Below, piece after piece: positions 31,623-43,050 of a DNA stretch of 64,000 nt. A model generated the notes under the pieces. That model saw only the letters and a list, made by a program, of their open reading frames with translations, was not told the DNA's origin and did not search any database. This DNA comes from Laguncularia racemosa (Eukaryota; Streptophyta; Magnoliopsida; Myrtales; Combretaceae), in NCBI GenBank assembly GCA_037954665.1, contig JBBMOL010000195.1:310001-374000 (forward strand). Direction: 5' to 3'. A program made the position numbers and the translations under genes. Positions within the stretch are counted from its first letter, which is position 1; every line of letters begins with the position of its first letter.

Positions 31623-31937
31623 TTAGGTCACATGCAAACTCCCTTGATCACTAAGCCAATGTAATTTATATGGTTTAGGATATGGAATAGTGGTAAGTTT
31701 TAGTTTCGATACTAACGATGCGACTACTACATTGGTACAACTACCACCATCAACTATAGGGACACACAAATTTCCTTGTGTCCTACAAGAAGTATAGAAC
31801 AAGTTTTCCCTTTGTTCTTCATCCTTATTAGCAAATGTAGTTAATGTTTGGTGTAACACATTAGCATATTGAAACATCTCACTAGACATTGTTGTATTTA
31901 AATTCAACACCACAATAATAATCTTCACACCTTCCAT
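31623..31937 (-). pseudogene. pol: D protease
   Basis: The retropepsin active-site motif PIVDGGSCTNVVVASLVSKLKL sits in a 104-codon ORF that begins in non-Gag sequence (MEGVKIIIVVLNLN) and joins QYANVLHQTLTTFANKDEEQRENLFYTSC, the usual end of Gag. Gag itself is missing upstream. The protease continues in another frame to HILLGRPWLYDRTVLHDGF near 31500. Confidence 0.85.
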
Positions 31938-33069
31938 GGCTCAAGTAGACAACCACTCTTAAGTAGATAGGATTTAAATTCAACATTAAGTGCTTAAGTA
32001 ACTAATTCAATTACTTTCATACTTTGATGATTAGTTTGAATTTCAAATTCTACTAGTAAAAACCTTCCTTTCTTGTTAAGGTTTCACACTATAATAAATC
32101 ACAAATTGCAGCACCTTAACACAAGCATAAATGCATAACTCCACCGTCACAAAACTCCTTTGCTCACGGTTTCACCACCAATTATGTCACTAGCAACAAT
32201 TCTCTATTTAACACACATAAAACCACGCCAAAAATACATACACACTCTTCACTAAATTTGTAAAAGAAATACAACTCCACATACACACCTCTTAAGTCAC
32301 GGTGTAACAACCTCCTTCTCACCACATGCAACACAACTTCTTCAATTCACTACTCTTCCTTAAGGCAAATTCAAGGACAACACGTTGCAAATTCTTCACT
32401 TCAAACACAATTCCAAACCGCAACTTATACAAAAGGCAGCAATTTAAATTTGAAAATCAAACCAATTCACTAATTGCAACCCTTCCACATTTGGTAAGAA
32501 GTAATTTTCAAATTCAAACAAACACACATTAACTCCTTCAATCTTAATGCTTGTTTTGAAAATCAAATAACTTCCATTTTTCCACACTACTCAAATCTGG
32601 AAATTGCAAATTGTTCTTCCCAATTTCGAATTCACAAAGGTCACACTTCCCTTTTCACCACAAAATATTGTATTTCCAATTCCACAATCAAACACTAGGA
32701 CATAAAATTCTCACTCCCCTTCCCTTCATGGAAAATTCAATAACAAAGAAGCTACAATAAGATATCCACTTTGCCACGCACAACACTACAATACACGGTA
32801 AGGATTTCAAAACAACACTCTTCTAGCTTTCAAATTTCACTTCCCTCAAATGGTGACAATGATGATTTCCCTTAAACCAATCACGATTAACTTAAGGATA
32901 CAAATAATATGGTAAGTACTCTATGTCCACAACAATTAACGACAAGGAAATCACTTCAACAACACAATTGAAATAATTCAATTCTTCAATGCACAATTTT
33001 CGGATCAAGGTAATAAGAACCCTAAATTTCCAAATTCCAAAATTGCAAATCCCTCCTTTTAAACCTTAA
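31938..33069 (-). other. D leader (gag deleted)
   Basis: A/C-rich (plus strand) untranslated sequence of the same style as the leader of C. About 1.1 kb separates the primer site from protease, and no Gag motif is found in it in any frame I checked by eye. Confidence 0.65.
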
Positions 33070-33081
33070 GCTCTGGTACCA
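33070..33081 (-). other. Primer binding site of D
   Basis: TGGTACCAGAGC on the minus strand, one mismatch from the tRNA-iMet complement, five bases after the LTR. Confidence 0.85.
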
Positions 33082-33086
33082 AAAGA

Positions 33087-34106
33087 TGATGTTCCTAAAA
33101 CCAGGATCTAAGCACATGCAAATGAACCAAAGAAACAACTTCAATTCACAAGATCAAACCGATTCAAAGGGAACCAAAATTGCGTGAACCCTAGACGAAT
33201 TAGGTGAACCAATTGCTATAATTCATGAAACGAATATCACAATGATTTTTTCCCCAATGAAGATCATAAAATATACTTGTCAAACACGTGAATAATTCAC
33301 AAGATCAACAAGAACAAATCCGAAATCAACCTTTCCAACAAGAGCCAATTCACACCACAAGATGGAGTAAAATTTGATGGTGATAACAAATGCTAAGATC
33401 CAATCAATTAAGTAATAATAATTTGATTACAAATGCAATCAAATCTGACCAAGAAAATTCCAATTCAATCCTAGATATTACACACTAGAGAAGAAAAGAA
33501 ATCACAACAAAATGAAATTGATATTACTCACAATTTCAAGTGTTGCACTCGCCACAATTTCAACTCTTGGGATTGAAATTGATAAGAGCCTCATGACAAT
33601 TAGGAAGAGCCCTAATCCTCACGAACAAGTGTATGCTCAAATTTGAAAATGGCCTCCTCAAACCCTACTTTAAGCAAGTATTTATACTTGCTCCTTTTAG
33701 GGTTAGAAAATGTACAAAATTACAACTATGCGACTTTTAAGGTGACCGGTCCTAAATGAAAATTACAATCCAAATGAAAGTATCCCAAAAGAAAATACAA
33801 CATAAAATAGTCCTCGTAAATGAAAAATATATAAAAGAAATTGGTCTTCAAGATGCCGGTCTTTAGGGTACTTTCGAATTGAGCCCCGATGAGAATCCTA
33901 ACTCTCTCAAGAGTATAGGTGATTTGGTACCCTCTAGGACTGATAAGTGAGCCTGTTGGAATGCACTACAATTATAATGTAGGAATGAAGAAAATAAATT
34001 AGCTTCCTCAAGATTAGGTTTCTCATGTAAGATTCTCAAAACTAAGTTATGTAGACCCTTAGCTCGGGCCCTAGTGATAGGTCCTGTAGGAGTTTGATTC
34101 CTATCA
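33087..34106 (-). repeat. 5' LTR of D
   Basis: TGATAGGAATCAAACTCC ... GGAACATCA on the minus strand, with a TATA box (TATAAATA, minus) at 33679-33686. About 95 percent or more identical to 21878-22897 by eye. Confidence 0.9.
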
Positions 34107-34335
34107 TTGTAGGTTCAAGTATAACTTACACACTTGAGATTAGTTTGTTGGTTTGCCATCTTGTAAAATCGACAAATGTACCTACTGAAATGCAAAACAG
34201 TTACACAATGGAAACGAAGATACTAAACAAATATCTTTTGGGTCTAATTGTTTAAAGAGGACCCTCATCACCAAATTTTGTAATCCTTTGGCTTTTGCCC
34301 TAGTGATGGGTCCTATAGGTATATGATTCCTATCA

Positions 34336-35504
34336 TCTCCTCGGGCTTGTGGAAGATTTGCCCTCAAATCTGATAGGTCTTCATGAACGTCATCTGGCAA
34401 ATATGGTGATAGATTTGTAACATTAAATGTAGCAGAGATGCCATATTCTCCTGGCAATTCTATTCTGTATGCATTGTTATTGATATGTCTGACAACTTTG
34501 AAAGGTCCATCTACTATTGGTGATAGCTTTTGTGACTTTTTGTGAGGAAACCTGTCTTTGCTGAGATTAATCCAGACTAGATCTCCTAGATTATAAATTT
34601 TGGTTTTCCTATTTTTGTTATCCTGAAGTTTTTGCTGTTCTTATGTTTTCTAAATATGTTCAGCTGCCTTTTGATGAAGTTTCTAAATCTCCTAGGCTTG
34701 TTCTACTCCACTCAAACTTTCTTCCTTTGTTACCGGACTAGCTATGAAATCCAATGGAAGAGTAGGATTATAGCCATATACGACTTTAAAGGGAGACTTA
34801 CTAGTTGAACTATGAGTAGACCTATTGTAAGCGAACTCAATAATAGGGAGACACAAGTCCCAATCAGTAAGATTCTTACCAACCGTTACTCTTAGTAAGG
34901 TACTAAGAGTACGATTAACAACCTCTGTTTGGCCGTCAGTCTATAGATGGCAAGAGGTACTATACATGAGTTTAGTATCAAGTCTTCTCCATAGTGTCTT
35001 TTAGAAAAAGCTAAGAAACTTAGTGTCTTTGTCAGACACTATGCTGCGTGGAACACCATGCAGTTTCATAATTTCCTGCACAAAAAGGTTAGCTATAAAA
35101 AGTGCATTGTCTGTTTTGTGGCAAGGCACAAAATGGGACATTTTGTTGAAGCGATCAATAACAACCATAGTAGAATCCTTTCCCCTTTATGTCTTGGGCA
35201 GACCTAAAATAAAATCCGTGCTGATATCAATCTAAGGTTGAGTAGGTATAGGCAAAGGCATAGATTTACCTTAAGCACCTTTCTTTCCTTTTGCTCTTTT
35301 ACATACCTTACACCTTTCCAGCACCTTATGAACATCTTTCATCATGCCCCTCCAATAAAAATATTCTTTTAACAAAGCTAGAGTCCTTTTCTCACCAAAA
35401 TGACTAGATAACCCTCCAGCATATGCTTCCCTCACAAATAATTCTCTAACAAATCCACAAGGTATACATAATTTTCTAGCTTTATATAAAAAACCATCAA
35501 TCAT
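34336..35504 (-). pseudogene. pol: E integrase and pol tail
   Basis: The zinc-finger part is open at 35504-35271 (AYAGGLSSHFGEKRTLALL ... VLERCKVCKRAKGK). The core with stops: DISTDFILGLPKT, MVVIDRFNKMSHFVPCHKTDNA, SIVSDKDTKFLSFF*, TDGQTEVVNRTL. The C-terminal domain: NLGDLVWINLSKDRFPHKK, INNNAYRIELPGEYGISATFNVTNLSPYL and DLSDLRANLPQARGDDRNH. The tail crosses the LTR boundary at 34335 and continues GPITRAKAKGLQNLV to 34182. Confidence 0.85.
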
Positions 35505-35639
35505 ATAATACCCCTAAAATATTTTTCCCCCAGAACATTTCTCAACTACTACTTTCAGATATTCATCTTGCATATATTATTCCTTCAGCAATTTAAATCC
35601 AAGTAGTTTCAATTGTAGAGAGGTGATAAGTACATACCT

Positions 35640-37010
35640 ACATGACAAAGCATCAACTACCATAGTCATGTTACCCTTCTTGTACTTAATCACATATGAA
35701 AAACTCTCTAGAAACTCCACCCATTTGGCTTGGCATTTTGACAGATTTTGCTAACCTCTGAAATGTTTTAAGGATTCATGATCTATATAGATAATGAATT
35801 CTTTTAGAAGAAGATAATGCTGCCATGTCATCAATGCCCTTACTAAGGAATATAATTCCTTATCATATATTGAGTAGTTTAAAGTTTCACCACTCAATTT
35901 TTCACTAAAACATGCAATAGGCCTTTTATCTTGCATCAACACAGCAGCAATCCTCATCCTTGAGGCACCACACTCTAATTTAAAAACTCTATCAAAATCA
36001 GGTAAAACTAATACTAGAGCACTAGTAAGTTTTACCTTTATCTCTTTGAAACTCTTTTGGGCCTTCTCACCCTAAATAAAAGGAACATTTTTCTTGGTCA
36101 ATTTAGTTAAAGGACTGGCAATACTACTAAAGTTATGGGCAAATCGTCTATACAATGAAGCTAGTCCATGAAAACTTCTTACCTTAGCAACTAATTTTGG
36201 TGTGGGCTACTCTCTAATAGCCCTCACTTTCTCCTCATCAACCCTAACACTAGAACCAGATATAATAAATCCCAGAAATGTTACCTCAATTTGGTAGAAA
36301 GAACACTTCTGGAGATTAGCATACAATTGTTGCGCCCTCAAAACTGAAAATACAGCCTGTAGATGCTCCACATCATTTTCTAGTGTTTTGCTGTATATCA
36401 AAATGTCATCAAAATAAACAACAACAAATTTACCCAGAATCTCCTTCATTACATGATTCATTAATCTCATAAAAGTACTAGGAGCATTGGTCAAACTAAA
36501 CAGCATGACCATCCATTCATATAATCCATGGCATGTTTTAAAAGTAGTCTTCCACTCATCTCCTTCTCTCATCCGAATTTGGTGATATCCACTTTTATGG
36601 TCCACCTTGGAGAATACCTGTGCACTATATAGCTCATCTAACATGTCATCAAGTCTAGGAGTAAGATACTTACATTTGAAGGTGATTTTGTTGATGGCTC
36701 GGCTATCAATGCACATCCTCCAAGTGCCATCCTTCTTAGGCACAAGAAGGGCTGGAACAACATAAGGACTAATACTCTCCTTGACAAAACCCCGTTCTAC
36801 TACCTCATCCACCTGACGTTTTAATTCCTTAGCCTCTTCAGGATTCATGTGGTACGTAGGTTGGCTTGGTAAAACTGATCCAAGCTGGAAGTCAATGGCA
36901 TGCTCAATACCTCTCAGAGGTGGCAATCCCTTTGGTGATTCATCTGTAAAAAGATCACTGTAGTCATCTAGTACCTGAGATATCATAGGGGGGTAGATGC
37001 TCATGCCCAT
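35640..37010 (-). pseudogene. pol: E RT and RNase H
   Basis: RT is open for 267 codons (37010-36207) from a start at MGMSIYPPMISQVLDDYSDLF, with KGLPPLRGIEHAIDF, VPKKDGTWRMCIDSRAIN, FSKVDHKSGYHQI (the catalytic first Asp is kept) and VVYFDDILIYSK. RNase H at about 36200-35650 keeps FFSEKLSGETLNYSIYDKELY and a changed IDHESLKHF, while the first acidic block (VFKLECGASRMRIAAVLM) has lost its Asp. The copy is dead. Confidence 0.85.
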
Positions 37011-37244
37011 CTATCTTTAGGGCATAGCTCATCTACAGCAAATATACCGTCTCTCATCCGCTATGGCTTCCTCTAACTCATACTGTCCCACCAATAAGGT
37101 CTTCTTCCTCCTAATCTTACTTATCTACCTTTGAGCCTCTTAGACCTCTAAAGTTGACATTGGATTCAACACTATATGTTTACCTTCTTTCTAGAACACA
37201 TAAGTATTTCTCAAGCCATCATGTAAAACCCTCCTATCATATAA

Positions 37245-37568
37245 TCAAGGCCTGCTAAGCAATATATGGGATGCACACATGGGAAGGATGTCACATACAA
37301 TCTCATCACGATATTTATCCCCTATACTGAAAGGTACCTTAGCCCTTTGGATAACATGCAGACTACCTTGCTCACTCAGCCAATGCAATTTATAGGGTTT
37401 TAGATGTGGGGTAGTAACTAGTTTCAATTTAGTTACTAATAATGCAGCCACTACATTAGTACAACTATTGCCATCAATAATAATAGCACACAGATTACCT
37501 TGTACCCTGCAAGAGATGTAGAGCAAATTTTCCCTCTGCTCATCATCATTAGTAGGAAAAGAAGTCAA
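37245..37568 (-). pseudogene. pol: E protease
   Basis: Retropepsin with the active-site stretch AIIIDGNSCTNVVAALLVTKLKL (DGG changed to DGN), RAKVPFSIGDKYRDEIVCDIL and HILLSRP. Open for 107 codons. Confidence 0.85.
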
Positions 37569-37598
37569 AGTTCGGTGTAGTACATTAATAGATAAATA

Positions 37599-38888
37599 CT
37601 AATCATTTCCCTTATCCTCATGTACTATAACATTTGCATCACTATAATACTCATCTAATACCTTTAATAGATTTGTGGCATCAAGTATGTCTTCCTCATC
37701 TTCCTCAGTCTTATCCTCTATAGTAGTCATAACCCTTTTGTTTGGACATTGAGCAGGTATATGTCTAAAACCTAGGCATTTAAAACATTTAATTTGATGA
37801 CTTCGTCCTCCTGACATCCCAGCTACTAATGGTTTGTTTTCATTTCCTATAACTATTTTTCCTTTCCCCACTATCTCCTTCTCCCTTCGACTATCTTGCA
37901 CCACTAGGCTCTTTTCTACATTTCTACTGGATCCCCCTCTATCAGCCTGTTTACCCTTAGAACTATACAGTTTTGTAGAAGTCTCATATTTGTTACTAGC
38001 TGCTCTAAATGGATTAGATCGCCTCTATCTTTCCACTTTTAGAGCAAGCTGGATAGCTTCCTCAAGGGTATCATACCTCTGGAGCTCTATAATGCAAGCA
38101 ATTTCATACTTCAACCTCGATACAAATCGTGTTAGGGTTTGTTCAGGAGGTTCAACTAACTCACATCTGATCATCAATGTCTTGAACTCCTGTAAATACT
38201 CGTTAACTATTTTGCTTCCTTGCCTTAGTGTTTGGAGATGCATAAACAACTCCTGCCTATAGTCCTCAGTTATAAACCTCCATCTCATAACCCGTTTCAT
38301 CTCTTACCATGTATGTATCTTTGCCTTACCATCCCTTTACCTACTAGCCACTAGATTCTTCCACCTTAAGGCGGCATAGCCAGTAAACTCAATAGCTACA
38401 AAGCAAACCCAAGTGTGATCGTTAATCTCATAACATTCAAATAGGCCCTCAACCTTATCCTTCCAATCTAAGTAGTCTTCTACAGAACCCCTTCTAGTAA
38501 ATGAAGGCATATGCAATTTCACATATTCTAAGCCTCGAGGCGGTCTGAACTCATGATTAAGATAAGGCTCATTTTCAAAATTGTCATCCCTTTCCTCCAT
38601 AAAAGCATGATAATCACCTTCCATCCTCCTACCCCTATTGCCTCCAATGACTCCTTCCTTGCAAGCATTCTGATGGGCTACCCAAGGTGGGGCTGCCTAA
38701 GGGTTTGCCATTTGTGGTTGTGGCATCGTCATTTGATCTACTAGTGTTGCTAATGTAGCAACAATAGTGGTGAGATCCTGTAATTTTTCTTCTAGTGTTC
38801 TTCCACTTGCAGCACGACAACCTTAACCTCCTCCAACTTGACTATTGGCTTCATTGCTAATCCCACCATTCACACTATCATTTGACAT
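37599..38888 (-). pseudogene. gag: E Gag with zinc knuckle
   Basis: Starts MSNDSVNGGISNEANSQVGGG at 38888, then (with stops) EFRPPRGLEYVKLHMPSFTRRGSVEDYLDWKDKVEGLF, AALRWKNLVASR, EMKRVMRWRFITEDYRQELF and NEYLQEFKTLMIRCELVEPPEQTLTRFVSRL, the zinc knuckle CFKCLGFRHIPAQC near 37750-37790, and an acidic tail. This is the full version of the Gag of which C kept only the N-terminal part. Confidence 0.85.
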
Positions 38889-39130
38889 GATTTTGATTTT
38901 TTTTTAATCACTCAACACCAACTTATGGTACTACTCACATACTTTAATACCTCCTTTTGTCCCTTTTATTTCTTCATATTTATCCATTATTAATTTATGT
39001 TTTTTTCTTTTTTTGTTTTCTCCTCCTTTTTGTTATCATTAAAAGGAAAAACAAGAATAAGTGAGTAAAAACATAAAGTACACATGAAGATTGAAATAAC
39101 TAATTTTTATTAAAAAGAAAACAAAAAAGA
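38889..39130. other. Junction between truncated E and copia element G
   Basis: T- and A-rich homopolymer sequence, partly leader of E and partly of unknown origin. No LTR end, primer site or target duplication can be seen here, so the breakpoint is only approximate. Confidence 0.4.
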
Positions 39131-39179
39131 TAGGTGGAAATTATTCCTTAGCATTGGAATTCACAATCAAAGACTTTGT

Positions 39180-39850
39180 CCTCTTCAAACATCTCTCTAA
39201 AAACCTTTGCCTAAAAAGAATTTTGAAGGTTTGTAAGAGTAAAGCCATTTTGAATTAGAAAATCATTTAATCTCTCATACCATAAACATGGTGCTTATTT
39301 TAAACTGTATAGAGCTTTTATAACTAAAATACATAATCTTCTTTAATAGTATCTTTAAATCTAGGGGTTGTTCTATATAAAATTCTTCTTTTATGTAATC
39401 ATTTAAGAATGCACTTTTAACATCCATTTGAAATAACTTAAAGTATTTATAAATTATAACAAGCAAATGTAAGCAACAACCTAATAGCTTCTAATATAGT
39501 AATATGGGCATATGTTTCATCATAATTTATTCCTTCCTGTATATTCTTTTCATACTAACCATGCTTTATTTTGAACTATTCTTTCATCAGCTAGCTTATT
39601 CTTGAGTACCTATTTTGTTCAAATTGCATATTTATCTTTAGGTTACGGAACTGAAATTTACACATGATTTCATAGGAATTGGTCTAGTTTCTCTTGCATA
39701 GTATTGATCTAGTTATAGTCTTTTAGAGTCTCTTCAATAGAACTTGGTTCTATTTTAGAACAATGCAAAGTGATTTTTCGTATTTTTTATGACTGGACAT
39801 GGTTCTTATGCATGAGCCAACATCTCTAATTACCAAATTAGGTGAATGAG
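39180..39850 (-). pseudogene. pol: Ty1/copia RT fragment of G
   Basis: In shifting frames: MQEKLDQF, the KDKYAI.TK block, LADERIVQNKAWLV, ETYAPI-like block, then an open piece FKLFQMDVKSAFLNDYIKEEFYIEQPL (39275-39466) which is the hallmark of copia RT, then KKALYSLK.APC.WYERLNDFLIQNGF. The YVDDI box that should follow is not found, so the fragment ends before it. Many stops. Confidence 0.85.
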
Positions 39851-39950
39851 AAGATTTGAATTGCTAAGGTTTTGAGGACTTTGAATGAGTCTTATAAGTT
39901 TCAGAATGGCTTTTTGCAGTACGTTCTACTTTAGGTTTTGATAGACCTTT

Positions 39951-41513
39951 TGATGTGCTTAGGGAGATAGCTACTAAGACACCAAATAACAATGATATTT
40001 GTTTAAAATACTTATTATTTGTGACATTTACAATAGTCTTTGGTTTAATTTTCTTATATTTTGAATGGATATTACACTTAATCATTCTTTATTTTGATTT
40101 TAGAGTTTTAAAATGTGATTTATAATGAAATAGAAAAAAATGTGAAATTTGGAGCAAAATTTCAAAGATACAAGATTGGGAAGTATGATTTGGGGCATTG
40201 CATGACCGTATTGAATAGAGCAAGAAATTAGCTTGAAGAAGCAGCCATGCAAGAGGTTGTGCAAGGTTACACAACTTAAATATTTTATATTAGGATCAAA
40301 CCTAATAGTGGAATTCATAGATTGAAGGTAATGCAATTATAAGGATTTTAATTAGGAAGATATTCTAATTAATTAACTTGGAATTGGGAATTAGTGGACT
40401 TGTGAGAGCCATTAGTTTAAACTAGGAATTCCCACGGTCCCAGAATTTAATAATGGAATTGAATAGTAATTAGTTAATTTTATTAGTAGTTCTTGGGAAA
40501 TTTAATATCTAGGTATGCTTTTCTAAATAGTTGTTTTCTTAAAATTTTCTTATTGTTTCCTTGGTTACTTCATTTGATTTTAGTGATTTGATAATAGGAG
40601 AAAAGGTTAATACTAGTAATCATAGTCCCTATGGGATCAGCACTCGATATTAATTTCCACTATACTATAGTATTAATAGGTGCACTTGCCTATAGTTATA
40701 AGATAGAGGATAGACCAATATCAAACAATGTAACTTGAAACTAATGATGGAATCTTAACTTTTAGATAGAAATAAGGTTTTAAATCTTACTAGGTAAAGA
40801 TGAATGGATACTTTTGGATATGACACACCAATAGTACCCACTTGCTTAATCGATTTAGTGATATGTCGTATGCAAGAATTTGTTAAGTACACTTACCACA
40901 ATTCGAGGATTGGTAAGAGTATGGAAAGAAAGTGTTTTGACCCATGAAATTGTATTATGTTGAATAATAATGAGAAGAGTACATCATTTATTATATGATA
41001 ATGGAAAAATGGTAAATAACATGAAAGAAAAATTAGTGATGCTCACGGGTAAATGGTCGCTAATATGAGTGTGTTGGTGATTGTGTATCTCTCTAGGAAC
41101 AAAACATTAGGGAAACACGACTATGTGAGGTTGTGTAAGGGGTTCACAGTTAGAAAAACAGTTGTGTTCCTACTTGTGTACCTTTCGGGTTGCCTTTCCT
41201 CATTTCATCTTGGACTTGGTAACTTAAGAGGAGTGTATGTCTATGAACATGGACATACTTTAGATCGTGTACCTATCTATTTATCAAACCTCTTGATTTT
41301 CTAGTCTTGACCTTGTTGTACAACTTGGAAATCTAATGTCGAACCTTGAATACAACACTAATGAAGTCTTATGGTGGTTAAAATTATGCAGTTAAAATGC
41401 GTTAATGAATAAAACCTCTTCAAAATTAGGTTGATCATGAATCAACCTCAATACTATGTTTAGAGGTCCTCTCTCTTGCTCTAGTAATGGGACCTGAGGT
41501 TTGATTCTCATCA
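39951..41513 (-). repeat. 3' LTR of F, interrupted by an Athila-type solo LTR
   Basis: Own sequence 39951-39992 and 40729-41513 (about 825 bp). Matches 44753-45536 throughout, including the split word AACAATG...CAACTTGAAACTAA. U3 has CACGACTATGTG / GTGTACC words. Confidence 0.85.
39993..40723 (+). mobile_element. Solo LTR, Athila-type, TSD AACAA
   Basis: TGATATTTGTTTAAAATAC ... GACCAATATCA with perfect AACAA flanks at 39988-39992 and 40724-40728, and the LTR of F continuing on both sides. Similar to the LTR of element I and to 1-1137 (shared TGAATGGATATTACACTTAA and CCTAATAGTGGAATTCA words), but shorter, at 731 bp. Confidence 0.9.
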
Positions 41514-42580
41514 TTTGCCCTAGGCTATTTTTGATATGCCCTCAAATTAAGTTGGTATTCATTAAAATCCGTGTCCTTCTAGTGTGAATGGCATGAGGTT
41601 TAACACATTAGAGGCATTAATATTTGTCCGTCCTTCCACTCATTGTGCTTCATTTCCATTAGTTACATTCATATATAACAAAAGGCATATACTGCTATTA
41701 TTGTTGAGAATTATTTGGGTACCTACAACACAAAAAGTTTAGTTGTAGAAAATAAAGTGTTTGGTTCACCAATAGGTGTGAAATTGTGTCTCAGTGCTCT
41801 AAGTTGACTTTCAAAAGCTAATTCTCTCTCTTATTCCACTCAGAAAGCTCAATATGTGGGATAAGTATATTTTAAGTTTAGTGAATGGTTCAACAAATGC
41901 GATCATATTTAGAAGAATTGCAATGCATGGAAAGATCTCAACTTGACTAGGAATCACAATCCTTTCATCTCCAATCAAATTGTTGTGTTTCACTCTAACC
42001 TAGCTAACCTCAACTAGACACACATTGCCCCCACACAAATATTCACTTCTGCTTAAACATTCATTTCCAAGTACTCTCAACTTTACTATAGGGGTGTTTA
42101 GAGATACAAATCCTCTTATTCCTCCTCCCCCCCTACCCCCACAATAACCATAATCATAGCAACTATTAGTAGTAGTCCTTTCAATAGCATAGCATGAAGT
42201 ATTAACACATGCGCATAAACATTTATTCCATTGTGTTATTACTTCTCTTGTAATGCGTTCAATGTACTAGTGGTTCTACTCCTAGTTAAGTACTCCTTAA
42301 TGGAGCTGAAATCAATAATGAGTAACTTAAACACACAATTATAGCTTGACAACAAAATGAATTTATAGCATGCAATTCAATAGTGGGGGTATAATTATAC
42401 AACCTTAATAGAATTATAATAACATAAGAATACTTGTAGTCTGGTGTTTCTAGTGTAGAACTCATAGGGATTAACACTCCAAGTACAGTTAGGTTTCCTA
42501 ACTTGATAGTATGGGATGATTCATCTTTGATTGTAAATAAAAAATTCTTTTTTAAAGTTTGATTCTTCTAGGCTTGGGTC
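41514..42580 (-). other. Non-coding interior of F
   Basis: The first bases (minus) resemble a pol tail (…EFKGISKIA.. next to TGATGAGAATC at the LTR). The rest shows no domain. A C-rich run lies at 42121-42140. RT to integrase should lie here and has been deleted or replaced. Confidence 0.5.
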
Positions 42581-42582
42581 TC

Positions 42583-43050
42583 CTATACCTCCTTAGGTGA
42601 CATAGGGTGTAAAATAAACTTCTGGCCATTTATTTGGAAAGTGTAGGTGTTTTTGTAGCCATCATGGAGCACCTTTAGGTTGAATAGCCAAGGTTGGCTC
42701 AATAGGATGTGTGATGCCCACATAGGCAATATGTCACATAATATCTCATCTGTGTAATGGTCCTCAATAGATAGCAATACTTTAAATTACTAGGTTACAT
42801 ATAATGACCCTTGCTCATTAAGTAAGTGAATCTTATATAAGATGGGGTGAGGAAGGGTTAGAAGCTTCAATTGCTTTACTACAAATGCATCCACCACATT
42901 CATGCATCTTCCACCATCTATAATGAGTAAACATTAGTTCCCGTTCACTTGAAAAGTAATAAGAAAGAGGTTCTCCCATTGTTCATTTTCATCATTCAGT
43001 GACACACTTAGGGTCCTCTTTGAAACAGAGGTCATGATTTAGCCTTCCTT
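42583..43050 (-). pseudogene. pol: F protease
   Basis: Retropepsin fragment: an active-site region near 42900-42925 decayed to .IIDGGRCMNVVDAFVV, then LSIEDHYTDEILCDILPMWASHILLSQPWLFNLKVLHDGYKNTY in a 64-codon open piece (42777-42583). Stops upstream. Confidence 0.75.

Larger units (their letters stand above)
21878..34106 (-). mobile_element. Element D: Ty3/gypsy element with pol but no gag, TSD TTGTA
   Basis: LTRs 21878-22897 and 33087-34106, both 1020 bp, with identical TTGTA flanks at 21873-21877 and 34107-34111. The interior (minus): primer site, long leader, protease, RT, RNase H, integrase, pol tail entering the 3' LTR. No gag sequence lies between leader and protease. B2 is inserted in the integrase C-terminal domain. 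Removing B2 leaves about 6.6 kb. Confidence 0.9.
21370..34335 (-). repeat. 3' LTR of E, split by element D
   Basis: The LTR itself is about 732 bp: TGATAGGAATCATATACC at 34335 (minus) down to 34112, then 21877 down to GAGCACATCA at 21370. The 5-bp TTGTA at 21873-21877 and 34107-34111 is the duplication made by D. Confidence 0.85.
21370..39130 (-). mobile_element. Element E: Ty3/gypsy element lacking its 5' LTR
   Basis: The 3' LTR is split by D (21370-21877 plus 34112-34335). Upstream on the minus strand come the pol tail, integrase, RNase H, RT, protease and gag, ending with the gag start at 38888. Sequence right of about 38890 has no LTR or primer site and passes into copia DNA near 39130, so the 5' end was lost by truncation. 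Same broad family as C and D (TGATAGGAATC ... CACATCA LTR, GPITRAKAKGLQ tail). Many stops. Confidence 0.75.
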
